Part shown: piece after piece, positions 23,962 through 31,979 of the stretch
Layout of the letters: each line of letters starts with the position of its first letter
How positions within the stretch are numbered: the stretch's first letter is position 1
Assembly (NCBI RefSeq): GCF_011764545.1
Contig: NZ_AP022870.1
Span: 5,874,001-5,938,000, forward strand
Source of the DNA: Phytohabitans flavus
Lineage (GTDB): Bacteria; Actinomycetota; Actinomycetes; Mycobacteriales; Micromonosporaceae
Direction: 5' to 3'
DNA: 64,000 nt
Notes under the pieces: model-generated
Seen by the model: only the letters and a program-made list of their open reading frames with translations
What the model was told of the DNA's origin: nothing
Databases searched by the model: none
Made by a program: the position numbers and the translations under genes

Positions 23962-24867
23962 TCATGCTCCCCTGTGCTGATCATGGACCGCCCGCACGAC
24001 CTCGATCAGGGCGCTTGTGACCACGTCGGGGCGTTCCAACATCAGCATGTGGCCGGCGCCCGGGCAGATCGTGAGCGCCGCTCCGGGCAGCGCCTTGGTG
24101 ATCGACAGCGAGCAGGCCGGCGGGGTGAGCTTGTCCCGCTCGCCGACGAGTACGGCGGTCGGCACGCTGGGCAGCGCGGCGAGCGTCTCCAGTCGGGCCT
24201 GTGCCCCCACCGAGGGGCGGAACCCGCCGATCGAGCCGAGCGAGGCGCGGACCACCGCCTGCGTGGTGAGGTGCAGGTCCGCCGGGTCGCACGGATGCCC
24301 GAAGAGCAGCCAGCGCAGGCTCGGGCGCAGCGCCAGCGCGAACACCCGGTGCGGTCGCCAGTCACCCAGCCGGGCGAGCACCTGCGCGCTGGTCATCTCG
24401 GCGACCCGGACGAGGTTGGCGACGCGCGGCGGCAGCCCGTACACCGTATGGGTGTGTCCCTCGGCGGTGGTGCTGAGCAAGAAGAGGCCGGCCACCCGGT
24501 CGGCGAAGTCCGCGGGGTGCCGGTGGGCGTACTCCATGATCGTCATGCCGCCGAGCGAGTGGCCGGCGAGCACGACCGGCCCTGTCGGCGCGACAACCCG
24601 CAGCACCTCGGCGAGGTCGTCACCGAGCTGGTCGAGCGTGGCCGTACGGCGGTCGAGCCCGCCGGAGCGCCCGTGGCCGCGTGCGTCGTACATGACCACC
24701 CGCGCCACCTTGGCGAGCGACGGCACCTGGCGGTGCCAGGTACGGCCGTCGAGCACCCAACCGTGCAGCAGCACGACGGTGACCGGCGCACCGGGCTGGC
24801 CGGCGGTGCGAATGTGCAGTCGGGGGCCGTCCGACAACCGGATCTCGGCCTGCTCGACTGTTGTCAT
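23962..24867 (-). CDS. Alpha/beta hydrolase
   Basis: 301-residue alpha/beta hydrolase fold protein. Oxyanion-hole motif LLHGWVLDGRTW at about residue 34; nucleophile serine in LAGHSLGGMTI at about 102; acid in LVGERDKLTPP; histidine in GAGHMLMLERPD near the end. ATG 24867 has GGGAGG six bases upstream and is preferred to a longer open frame. Alone on the minus strand after the terminator of the next gene. The substrate cannot be told; esterases, lipases and epoxide hydrolases share this layout. Confidence 0.9.
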   Translation of the reverse strand: MTTVEQAEIRLSDGPRLHIRTAGQPGAPVTVVLLHGWVLDGRTWHRQVPSLAKVARVVMYDARGHGRSGGLDRRTATLDQLGDDLAEVLRVVAPTGPVVLAGHSLGGMTIMEYAHRHPADFADRVAGLFLLSTTAEGHTHTVYGLPPRVANLVRVAEMTSAQVLARLGDWRPHRVFALALRPSLRWLLFGHPCDPADLHLTTQAVVRASLGSIGGFRPSVGAQARLETLAALPSVPTAVLVGERDKLTPPACSLSITKALPGAALTICPGAGHMLMLERPDVVTSALIEVVRAVHDQHRGA

Positions 24868-24927
24868 GGGCGCCTCCCAAAGTACCCACGGGTAACAATC
24901 ATGCCCGAAAAGGCGCTCCGCGTATAG

Positions 24928-24961
24928 CAAGAGGCCCCGCCACTATGGGCGGGGCCTCTTG
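24928..24961 (-). terminator. Strong hairpin terminator
   Basis: Perfect 14-bp stem CAAGAGGCCCCGCC (24928-24941) with 24948-24961, 6-base loop, 13 bases past the stop of the small minus-strand gene. The clearest terminator in this part of the window. Confidence 0.9.
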
Positions 24962-24974
24962 TCAGAGGATGGGC

Positions 24975-25301
24975 TCAGGCCTCGAAGACGCCGGCCTCGA
25001 CCAGCCGCTTCTCGGTCGCGTCCCAGCCGTCGCTCGGCGCGGCGGCAGCGAGGGCGACGAGCTCCGCGCGCACCTTGGCACCGTGACCAGCACCCGCCAG
25101 CGCCCGGACCTCCTCGATGAAGGCCTCGGAGTCGGTGCGCAGGTGGATGGTCTTGCCGGTGGTCAGGTTACGCACGTAGGCGTGCTTGCCCTTGTTGAGG
25201 GGGATCAGGTACTTGTACTCGCCGAGCACGCTCAGGGCGCCACCCGCGCCCTGGCCGGCGCGGACGGACGCGCGCGCGGTCTTGGAGGTGTTGCTCGCCA
25301 C
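24975..25301 (-). CDS. Small conserved-looking protein of unknown function
   Basis: 108 residues, soluble, no signal peptide. I do not recognise a family. A disordered, Ser/Ala/Gly-rich N-terminus (about 1-24) is followed by YKYLIPLNKGKHAYVRNLTTGKTIHLRTDSEAFIEE, likely a small beta fold, and a helical C-terminal half. The gene is well supported: GTG 25301 has AAGGAG seven bases upstream, third codon positions are GC-rich, and a strong terminator follows. It stands alone as a single transcript divergent from the DUF3145 gene. Confidence 0.8.
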   Translation of the reverse strand: MASNTSKTARASVRAGQGAGGALSVLGEYKYLIPLNKGKHAYVRNLTTGKTIHLRTDSEAFIEEVRALAGAGHGAKVRAELVALAAAAPSDGWDATEKRLVEAGVFEA

Positions 25302-25448
25302 GGAGGCACTCCTTGCAGGGAGGACAAAGGAAAACAGACCACAGAACCTTACCCGATGACCCGGGCGTTCCGCCCCTGTCGTGGCCAGCGCTCTCCGTCA
25401 CAGCGCAAGTGGAAATGCGTTACGGCCCAGGGGAATTCTCGGCCGACT

Positions 25449-25541
25449 TTACCGATTCTCTGGCGCACCATCCGTCACACCAGTCATCATGTTCTTCAGC
25501 CATCCGGGATCGAGGTCGTAGGGAAGACGCACCTCGCTCAC
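25449..25541 (-). CDS. Possible 30-residue peptide upstream of the small unknown gene
   Basis: An open frame GTG to TAA giving a peptide with EVRLPYDLDPGWLKNMM in the middle. It reads like protein but has no ribosome site and only moderate GC at third positions. It lies in the divergent promoter region, on the strand of the 108-residue gene. Weakly supported. Confidence 0.2.
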   Translation of the reverse strand: MSEVRLPYDLDPGWLKNMMTGVTDGAPENR

Positions 25542-25553
25542 CGGGAGGTCAGA

Positions 25554-26045
25554 GTGCCAACGCGTGGCGTCGTATATGTCCACTCGACCCCGCTCGCCGT
25601 GTGCGCGCATGTCGAGTGGGCGATCGCGCGCGTCCTCACCGTGCCGGTCAAACTGCACTGGACCAGCCAGCCGGTCGAATCCGGCGCCCGCCGGGCCGAG
25701 TGCAGCTGGACCGGACGCACGGGGACCGGCGCGGAGCTGGCTGCTGCCCTCAGGCAGTGGCCCATGATCCGTTTCGAGGTGACCGAGGAGCCAAGCCAAG
25801 GCGTCGACGGAGAACGCTTCATGTACGTGCCCGGCCGCGGCCTCTTCCGTGCCACCATCGGCGCCGCCGGGGACATCCAGCTTGGCGAGGACCGGCTGCG
25901 CGCAATCATGGAGACCGCCCGCGCGCCGGAGGCCCTCGCCCACGCCCTCGACCGGGCGCTCGGCACCGCCTGGGACGCCGAACTCGAGCCCTACCGCTAT
26001 GCCGGCGATGGCGCCCCGGTCACGTTGCTTACCCGGGTGGGCTGA
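25554..26045 (+). CDS. DUF3145 family protein
   Basis: 163-residue member of the actinobacterial DUF3145 family, recognised by TRGVVYVHSTPLAVCAHVEWAI at the start and PVKLHWTSQPVESGARRAECSW after it; conserved acidic and aromatic residues follow (GRGLFRATIGAAGDI, LEPYRYAG). The function of the family is unknown. GTG 25554 has GGGAGG at 25543-25548. The longer open frame upstream runs through the promoter region and is rejected. Confidence 0.92.
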   Translation: MPTRGVVYVHSTPLAVCAHVEWAIARVLTVPVKLHWTSQPVESGARRAECSWTGRTGTGAELAAALRQWPMIRFEVTEEPSQGVDGERFMYVPGRGLFRATIGAAGDIQLGEDRLRAIMETARAPEALAHALDRALGTAWDAELEPYRYAGDGAPVTLLTRVG

Positions 26046-26103
26046 CTCCCCCACACTCATGGTCGATTTGCCCGTACCGGCCTGAACTGCTGGGATAGCG
26101 AGC

Positions 26104-27828
26104 GTGCGTCTGGGTACTCGCGCGCTCGCGACCCTGCTTCTCGCCGCGGCTGGCATCGCCGGCTGCGACGCCAGCGCGCCCACGGCCGCTCCGACGACGG
26201 CCGCCTCCACACAGCCGCCGCCGGCGGCCACACCTCGGGCCGACGCGAGCCCCGCGGAGCGCGCCGCCGCCCTCGCCGGCACGCTCTCCGACGAGGACCT
26301 CGTGGGACAGGTGCTGATGCCGTACGCGTACGGCTCCTCGGCCACCGACGTCACGCCCGGCAACAAGGCGGGCAACCAGCAGCTGGCCGGCGTCGACACC
26401 CCGGCCGAGATGGTGGCCAAGTACCGGCTCGGCGGCCTGATCCTCGTCGGCTTCTCCGCGGACGACCCCACCTCGAAAAACCAGGGCACGACCAATGTGG
26501 ACAATCCCAAGCAGGTACGCGGGCTGACCACCGGACTCCAGGCGGCCAGCGCAAAACTCGCTGCCGGCTCCGCCCCGCTGCTCATCGGCACCGACCAGGA
26601 GTACGGCGTGGTCACCCGGATCAAGACCGGCGTGACCGCCCTGCCGAGCGCGATGGGCGCGGGCGCGGCCGAGGACCCCCGACTGACCGAGGACGCCTGG
26701 CGCGCGGCCGGCGACGAGCTGTCCGCGCTCGGCTTGAACGTCGACTTCGCCCCGGTGGCCGACGTGCTTGGCGCCGCGGACAGCACGGTGATCGGCTCCC
26801 GCTCGTTCGGCTCCGACCCGACAAAGGTCTCCGCCCAGGTGGCCGGCGCGGTCCGCGGCCTTCAGGCGAGCGGGGTCGCGGCCACGCTCAAGCACTTTCC
26901 GGGCCACGGCCACACTTCCGGCGACTCGCACAGCACCCTCCCCAGCCTCGCGCAGGACCGGCGCGGCCTCGACCGCGGCGACCTGCCCCCGTTCGTGGCG
27001 GGTATCGACGCCGGCGCCAAGCTCGTGATGTCGGGCCACCTCGACGTGCGGGCGATCGACCCGGGCACGCCGGCGACGTTCTCCCACAAGGTGCTCACCG
27101 ACGTGCTCCGCGGGCAGCTCGGTTTCAAGGGTGTGGTCATCACCGACGGCATGAACATGGCCCCGGCCAAGCGCTGGCCCGCGGGCGAGGCCGCGGTGCG
27201 CGCGCTCAACGCCGGCAACGACATCCTGCTGATGCCGGACAAGCTGCCGGAGGCGTACAACGGGCTGCTGTCCGGCCTGCGCTCCGGCGGCCTGGCTCGC
27301 GCTCGCCTTGTCGAGGCGGTCGCCCGGGTGCTGACGCTGAAGTTCGAGCTGGCCGCCAAGCCCGCGCCGGCGATGTCCACTGTGGGCAGTGCCACCCACC
27401 GCCGGGCCGCGGACAAGCTCGCCGCCGCCGCGGTCACCCAGCTCCGCGGCGCCTGCGGTACCGCACTGCGCGGCCCGGTCCAGGTCACCGCCGCGGGCGG
27501 CCGGGAAACCACGCGCGGCTTGCTGGTCAACGCCCTCCGTGCCGCCGGCGTCGAGGTGGTGACGAGCGGCGGCACGGTGGTCCACCTGGTCGGGTACGGC
27601 GACGAACCCGGCGACCTCAGCGAGGGCGCGGCGGTCACGGTGGCGATGGACACGCCGTACCTGCTGGCCAAGTCCAACTCACCGGTGCTGCTCGCGACGT
27701 ACTCGTCGAGCCAGTCCTCGATGACGGGCCTGGCCGCGGTACTCGCCGGCAAGGCCCAGCCGACGGGCCGCTCCCCCGTCCCGGTGACGGGCCTACCCCC
27801 CAGCTCCTGCACCCCCCAACCCGGCTGA
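26104..27828 (+). CDS. Lipoprotein beta-N-acetylhexosaminidase (GH3, NagZ-like)
   Basis: 574 residues. Lipoprotein signal with lipobox IAGC (cysteine at about residue 21), then a Thr/Pro/Ala-rich tether to about 50. The GH3 barrel follows: GTDQEY, KHFPGHGHTSGDSHSTLP (from residue 263, with the His-Asp pair that acts as acid/base in NagZ enzymes) and the nucleophile Asp348 in VITDGMNM. The last 170 residues (from about 400) are a second alpha/beta domain. It likely trims N-acetylglucosamine from cell-wall fragments outside the cell. Start GTG 26104; no strong ribosome site. Confidence 0.92.
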   Translation: MRLGTRALATLLLAAAGIAGCDASAPTAAPTTAASTQPPPAATPRADASPAERAAALAGTLSDEDLVGQVLMPYAYGSSATDVTPGNKAGNQQLAGVDTPAEMVAKYRLGGLILVGFSADDPTSKNQGTTNVDNPKQVRGLTTGLQAASAKLAAGSAPLLIGTDQEYGVVTRIKTGVTALPSAMGAGAAEDPRLTEDAWRAAGDELSALGLNVDFAPVADVLGAADSTVIGSRSFGSDPTKVSAQVAGAVRGLQASGVAATLKHFPGHGHTSGDSHSTLPSLAQDRRGLDRGDLPPFVAGIDAGAKLVMSGHLDVRAIDPGTPATFSHKVLTDVLRGQLGFKGVVITDGMNMAPAKRWPAGEAAVRALNAGNDILLMPDKLPEAYNGLLSGLRSGGLARARLVEAVARVLTLKFELAAKPAPAMSTVGSATHRRAADKLAAAAVTQLRGACGTALRGPVQVTAAGGRETTRGLLVNALRAAGVEVVTSGGTVVHLVGYGDEPGDLSEGAAVTVAMDTPYLLAKSNSPVLLATYSSSQSSMTGLAAVLAGKAQPTGRSPVPVTGLPPSSCTPQPG

Positions 27829-27895
27829 CCAAGGTTGCGCCCCGCCTCGGTCGCGGGCAAACTTAAGAGGTCGGCGACACTAGCCGCCGAAAGTG

Positions 27896-27934
27896 AGCCC
27901 GGGTCGGACCCGCCGGACGACGGGAGCCCGGGCT
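27896..27934. terminator. 8-bp inverted repeat between convergent genes
   Basis: AGCCCGGG (27896-27903) and CCCGGGCT (27927-27934) with a 23-base loop that can itself pair, followed by TTTG. It lies between the ends of the NagZ-like gene and the DUF3800-like gene. Confidence 0.45.
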
Positions 27935-27949
27935 TTGCGCTGTCCGGGA

Positions 27950-28486
27950 CTATGTCGCCCGAAGATCCACGATCTCTTTGATGAGCGGACCGACCCGCAT
28001 CCGCCACTGACCGCCAGCGCCGTAGCACCAGGCCACCGCGTCCGGAATCCACAGCGCCGGCTCCTCGTAGCACTGCAGATGCAGGTAGGCCATGGGATCC
28101 TTAAGCCCGTGCTGGCCGCCGGCAAGCACCTGCGCGATCGTCCGCCGATCCTTTCTGTCCTGCGCCTGGCCGCGGCTCTCCAACACCAGGCGCTGTGCAC
28201 CCAACCGCCGGCAGTCTTCGACGGCGCGGCTGAGACACGCCGCACGGGCGCGGTCGTCCCGGCCCCGGGCGACGTAGATAACCGTTTCGACGTGGAGCGA
28301 CGTCAACTCCGAGACGATCTTTCGCCGCCGTGGGTCGCTCTCCGCCTGAAAGTGAACGCGTCGCTCGCCGGGCATAAGCAGTGCCCGCAGGCATCGCCGC
28401 ACCACCGCGAGGTGCACGGGCGCCACGGTCGTGGCGGCGAGTAGGTAGCCTCCGCGTACCGACTCGTCCACGAAGACATGGGACAT
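27950..28486 (-). CDS. DUF3800-like protein
   Basis: 178 residues. It opens SHVFVDESVRGGYLLAATTV, resembling the FIDESG start of DUF3800 proteins (predicted RNase H-like fold), with later acidic residues (RGRDDRARAACLSRAVEDC, LVLESRGQAQDRKD) that could complete a metal site, and ends WCYGAGGQWRMRVGPLIKEIVD. The family includes suspected nucleases linked to mobile or defence genes, but no such partner is beside it. ATG 28486 is chosen because the family motif begins right after it; the ribosome site is weak. The family call is tentative. Confidence 0.6.
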   Translation of the reverse strand: MSHVFVDESVRGGYLLAATTVAPVHLAVVRRCLRALLMPGERRVHFQAESDPRRRKIVSELTSLHVETVIYVARGRDDRARAACLSRAVEDCRRLGAQRLVLESRGQAQDRKDRRTIAQVLAGGQHGLKDPMAYLHLQCYEEPALWIPDAVAWCYGAGGQWRMRVGPLIKEIVDLRAT

Positions 28487-28595
28487 CCAGACGACGGTTT
28501 CACACCACCGCTGAGTCCGCTGACCCGTTGCGCCATATCGCAATTCAGTGCCCGAACCGTGACCCGGCCGTCGTCCATAGTGGACTTTGAGGCTC

Positions 28596-28613
28596 GTACG
28601 CTGTTGGGCGTAC
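28596..28613. promoter_or_regulatory. Inverted repeat in the divergent promoter region
   Basis: GTACGC, six bases, GCGTAC (28596-28613), 49 bases before the DUF2269-like gene. An operator is possible; no adjacent regulator gene is seen. Confidence 0.3.
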
Positions 28614-28662
28614 TTGAAGGGTCGACGCTGGACCGACGACCGCGCCGGCTGATGCCGGGAGC

Positions 28663-29244
28663 ATGGCTGGCATGACGATTTCCCAGCCGTGGCGCAAGGC
28701 CCTGCTCACCCTGCACGTGGTCTCGTCGGTGGGGTGGCTCGGCGCGGACATGGTCCTGCTGACCCTGAGCATCGCCGGGCGCACCGGCGCCGATCCCGCG
28801 GTCGTGTACCCGGCGATCGGGCTTGTCGGGTCGGTCCTGCTGGTACCGATCAGCGTGGTCTCGTGGCTGGTCGGCCTCGCCAGCGCCCTGCTCACCAAGT
28901 GGGGTGTGCTGCGCCACTGGTGGGTCGTGGTCAAGCTGGCCGTCACCACGATCCTGACCGCGCTGGTGCTCTTCGCCCTGTGGCCGGGGCTGCGCGAGGC
29001 CACCGACCTCGGCGCCGCGCTCCCCCAGGAAACCCGGGACCAGTTGCTGATCGCGCCCAGCGTGTCGTTCGTGGCGTTGACCGCGCTAACCGCCATTTCG
29101 GCGTACAAGCCGTGGGGCCGGACCCGCCGCACCCGCCAAACTGACAAGACCGGCCGCACCGCCCGGAAAGACCAGACCGGCCAGACAAGCCATATCCCAC
29201 CCATCCGCCACACCCGGGTAGCAGCGGCCCCGATGGGGAAATAG
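28663..29244 (+). CDS. DUF2269-like small integral membrane protein
   Basis: 193 residues with four membrane segments (about 12-35, 45-70, 85-107, 128-145). The first segment LLTLHVVSSVGWLGADMVLLTL carries the conserved histidine and tryptophan pattern of DUF2269-type proteins. After residue 150 a hydrophilic tail rich in Arg, Thr and Gln (RTRRTRQTDKTGRTARK) reads as low complexity and may be partly non-functional. ATG 28663 follows GGGAGC closely; ATG 28672 is an alternative. Function unknown. Confidence 0.75.
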   Translation: MAGMTISQPWRKALLTLHVVSSVGWLGADMVLLTLSIAGRTGADPAVVYPAIGLVGSVLLVPISVVSWLVGLASALLTKWGVLRHWWVVVKLAVTTILTALVLFALWPGLREATDLGAALPQETRDQLLIAPSVSFVALTALTAISAYKPWGRTRRTRQTDKTGRTARKDQTGQTSHIPPIRHTRVAAAPMGK

Positions 29245-29248
29245 GGGC

Positions 29249-29338
29249 ATGACGCCGGCGCCGCAGCTCACGGTCACTATCGAGCAGCCGGCCGCGGCGG
29301 TGGAGATCCAGACGCAGCTCAAGAGGCTGGAGCGATGA
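29249..29338 (+). CDS. Small ORF (29 residues) translationally coupled to surE
   Basis: ATG 29249 to TGA 29338, a 29-residue peptide with TVTIEQPAAAVEIQTQL in the middle and a charged end KRLER. Almost every third codon position is G or C, as in real genes here. GGGGA lies about eight bases before the ATG, and the TGA overlaps the surE ATG (ATGA), the same coupling seen between operon genes. I do not recognise it. It may be a real small protein or a leader peptide that feeds ribosomes to surE. Confidence 0.55.
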   Translation: MTPAPQLTVTIEQPAAAVEIQTQLKRLER

Positions 29339-30135
29339 GGGTACTTGTAACGAACGACGACGGGATCCAGGCGCCGGGCATCCGCTACCTGGCGCGGGCG
29401 CTGGCCCGGGCGGGGCAGGACGTGGTGGTCGTCGCACCCAGCCAGGAGGCGAGCGGCATGAGCGCCGCGATGACGGCCGTCGAGGAGGAGGGCCGCATCG
29501 TCGTGGTGACCCACACGTTCGACGAACTCGCCGGCGTCGAGGCGTACGGGGTGGCTGGCTCTCCCGCGTTCATCGCGCTGATCGCCGCCCGTGGCGCCTT
29601 CGGCCCAGCACCCGACCTGGTCTTCTCCGGCATCAACCGGGGTGCCAACGCGGGCCTCGCGGTCCTGCACTCGGGCACTGTCGGCGCCGCGTTCACCGCC
29701 GCGGAAAACGGCTCTCGCGCGCTGGCGGTCTCGCTCGACGTGCTCACCGCCGACGAGGTGTCGTCGGTGAGCGGCGGCGCGGCGGCGGCGCAGGTGGGCG
29801 CCGCCGACGAGCGGCGGCACTGGGAGACCGCCGCCGCCATCGCGGCGGACCAGCTGCCCGTGGTCAAGGACCTCCCGCCGGGCACCGTCCTCAACCTCAA
29901 CGTCCCGGACCTACCCCGCGACCACGTCAAGGGGGTACGCCGGGCGCGGCTGGCCCGCTTCGGCCAGGTGCAGATGGCGGTGGCGGAGATCGGCCGCGGA
30001 TACCTGCGGACCACGATCGAGCAGTCCGGCGCGCGGCTGGAGGAGGGTACGGACCTGGCGCTGCTGGCCGAGGGGTACGCCACGGTCACCCCTGTGCGCG
30101 CGGTGACCGAAGTGGACACCGACCTGCCGTATTAG
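29335..30135 (+). CDS. surE: 5'/3'-nucleotidase SurE
   Basis: 266-residue metal-dependent phosphatase acting on nucleoside monophosphates. The N-terminal RVLVTNDDGIQAPGI has the catalytic Asn7, Asp8 and Asp9; VVAPSQEASGMSAAMT and FSGINRGANAG (the Asn that completes the metal site) follow, and LNLNVPD marks the C-terminal part. Length and motifs are normal. The start codon overlaps a 29-residue ORF. It ends three bases before the convergent kinase gene. Confidence 0.95.
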   Translation: MRVLVTNDDGIQAPGIRYLARALARAGQDVVVVAPSQEASGMSAAMTAVEEEGRIVVVTHTFDELAGVEAYGVAGSPAFIALIAARGAFGPAPDLVFSGINRGANAGLAVLHSGTVGAAFTAAENGSRALAVSLDVLTADEVSSVSGGAAAAQVGAADERRHWETAAAIAADQLPVVKDLPPGTVLNLNVPDLPRDHVKGVRRARLARFGQVQMAVAEIGRGYLRTTIEQSGARLEEGTDLALLAEGYATVTPVRAVTEVDTDLPY

Positions 30136-30138
30136 GGC

Positions 30139-30987
30139 CTAAGCGCGGGTGGGCGACGGGGTGGAAAGCATCCCCCAGAGCGCGAACGAGACGTCCCGGC
30201 TGCTCGGCCGGTCGGCGGGGCGCTTGTTCATGCAGGACCGGCACATGTCGGCGACCTCCCGGGGCAGGCCGGCGATCGCGAGCACGGGCGTCGGCGCCAG
30301 GTGGCGGACGTGCGGCAGCTCCAGCTTTCCCGGGTACGGCGAGCGGCCGGTAAGCATCTGGTAGAGGAGCACGCCCAGCGCGTACACGTCGTCGGCCGGC
30401 TGCGCCGCGCTGGTCACCGGGTGCGCCGGCACGACCGGGCGGCGCGGCACGGTGGTGCGGGTCACTCGCGGGCGGTCGTTTCGCGGGCGGTCCACAATGG
30501 TCGCCAGCCCGAAGTCGATGATCTTTACGCCGTCGCGGGTCAGCATGATGTTCTCGACGGTGAGGTCGCGGTGCACGACGCCCCGGCGGTGCGCCACCGC
30601 CAGTACGTCGGCGACCGTGGCGGCGACCCGCACGGCCTCCTCCCACGGCATCGGCCCGTCGGCGAGCCGGTCGGCCAGGGAGACGCCGTTGAGCAGCTCC
30701 ATCGCCAGGTACGGCGCGAAATTGCCGTCGGGCAGCCGCGCATACCCAAACTCGTAGATCCGCGGGACGCTCGGGTGGCGCAACCGCTGCGTGATCAGCG
30801 CCTCACGCCTGACGTTGTCCTGCGCGCGGGCGTCACCGGCCAGCGCCGGCGACAGCACCTTTACGGCGAGCGGGCGCGGCGACACCACGTCCACTGCCTC
30901 GTATACGACCGACACGCCCCCGCGCCCGATCGGCCGCAAGACGATGTACCGCCCGACGATGGCGGTGCCCATCCGCAGCAGCGTCAC
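30139..30987 (-). CDS. Soluble Ser/Thr protein kinase, atypical catalytic loop
   Basis: 282-residue kinase domain of the bacterial PknB-like (Hanks) type without membrane or sensor domain. Glycine loop IGRGGVSVVYEA, ATP-anchoring Lys43 in LAVKVL, catalytic loop HRDLTVEN (His139, Asp141, Asn146), DFG at 158-160. The lysine normally two residues after the catalytic Asp is Thr143. The segment between DFG and ADDVYALGVLLYQMLTG contains RVTRTTVPRRP, possible activation-loop threonines, but no clear APE. GTG 30987 and ATG 30972 are both possible starts. The next gene upstream, a STAS protein, is on the same strand 123 bases away. Confidence 0.88.
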   Translation of the reverse strand: MTLLRMGTAIVGRYIVLRPIGRGGVSVVYEAVDVVSPRPLAVKVLSPALAGDARAQDNVRREALITQRLRHPSVPRIYEFGYARLPDGNFAPYLAMELLNGVSLADRLADGPMPWEEAVRVAATVADVLAVAHRRGVVHRDLTVENIMLTRDGVKIIDFGLATIVDRPRNDRPRVTRTTVPRRPVVPAHPVTSAAQPADDVYALGVLLYQMLTGRSPYPGKLELPHVRHLAPTPVLAIAGLPREVADMCRSCMNKRPADRPSSRDVSFALWGMLSTPSPTRA

Positions 30988-31110
30988 GTCATCGGACTAT
31001 TCCGCACATGCTGGATCAATTACAAGGGCAAGTTGCGCGTCACACGACATCGACGAGCGTCTCGCACCCTGCGCGATTGGCCCTTCACGCGCAGGGTGGG
31101 AGGGACGCAG

Positions 31111-31479
31111 TCAGACGCCGGAAGTGGGCACCTCGGTCGCGGGCGCGGTGCCCGCGAAGTAGGGCTCCGGGGCGCCGAAGAGGCCGAGCAGCCCGGTGAC
31201 CCAGAGCTGGCGGTGCACGAACCGGCTCGGCTCGGTCACCAGCAGCTTGACACCGCTCACCTCGGCCATCTGGAACCCGGCGACCATCGCGCTGATGCCC
31301 ACCGAGTCGATAAAAGTAACCAGTCTCATGTTGAGCTCGATACGGCTTGGCCGGCCCTTTGTCAGCACCGCTGCCACCGCCTCGCGCACCTCGTGCGCCG
31401 TGTCGACATCGATCTCACCGCGGGGAGCAATCTCCACAACACTGTCGGGGGAAACCGACGTCACGATCGACAGGCTCAC
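31111..31479 (-). CDS. STAS-domain anti-sigma factor antagonist
   Basis: 122-residue STAS protein of the SpoIIAA/RsbV kind, which in its unphosphorylated form binds an anti-sigma factor kinase. The phospho-acceptor is Ser59 in LVTFIDSVGISAM; VVEIAPRGEIDVDTA is the opening strand. GTG 31479 has GGAGG six bases upstream. No anti-sigma kinase (HATPase RsbW type) is in the window; the nearby Ser/Thr kinase is on the same strand but a functional link is only possible. Confidence 0.9.
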   Translation of the reverse strand: MSLSIVTSVSPDSVVEIAPRGEIDVDTAHEVREAVAAVLTKGRPSRIELNMRLVTFIDSVGISAMVAGFQMAEVSGVKLLVTEPSRFVHRQLWVTGLLGLFGAPEPYFAGTAPATEVPTSGV

Positions 31480-31979
31480 GCAACACCTCCACCCGCCCGG
31501 AACCCAGGCGCCTCGTCAGTACGCGGGCCGCGACCGAGCGTATTCCTCCGCCCCGCCAGCCGCCAGCCCCCGGTGGCGGCAATTTTCCGGTCTCCCGTGA
31601 CAAAAGCGGCCAACCTGGACAGTCGGCATCATATGTACCCACGGCCCCACGCACGCAAACTACCCACGAGGATACCGGTGCGCGCCACTGGAATCGCCGG
31701 CCCACGCGAGTGAGTTGAGTTGATCGCAGCAGCTTGGAGCCTTGGCGCTGGTCCGCGCATGAGCATCCGTGAGCGATGCCATAGTGTGAAATTGTCAGAG
31801 GCTGACACAATCACCGCGACAACTGTGATCACAGCCGGCGCACATGCAACAGCCGCCGGGCGCACGCCGACCTGCGCGCGGCCGAGCCCGGCCAGGAGAC
31901 CGTGGCCAGCGGCTCGGCCCGCCGGCTGCCACGGGCGCGAATACCTCCTTAGGTATAGGTGTCCTACGTCCCTGGTCGG
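31480..31979. other. Intergenic region with three dyads
   Basis: 500 bases between the STAS gene and the two-component system, without a supported gene. It holds inverted repeats TGTCAG-AGG-CTGACA (31793-31807), CTGTGATCACAG (31823-31834, a perfect palindrome) and ATACCT-CCTT-AGGTAT (31941-31956). The last lies just before the sensor kinase gene. Confidence 0.55.
31941..31956. promoter_or_regulatory. Inverted repeat before the sensor kinase gene
   Basis: ATACCT, four bases, AGGTAT, perfect arms, ending 23 bases before ATG 31980. Possibly the binding site of the response regulator encoded downstream. The core ACCTCCTTA recurs in another inverted repeat at 35416-35435. Confidence 0.35.

Noticed and set aside
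31823..31834. CTGTGATCACAG palindrome as a CRP site
   Set aside because: The half-sites are too close for the usual TGTGA-N6-TCACA spacing, so a CRP call is not supported; noted only as a dyad.
31629..31865. 78-residue minus-strand frame before the two-component system
   Set aside because: Weak codon bias, no ribosome site, and it covers two regulatory-looking dyads.
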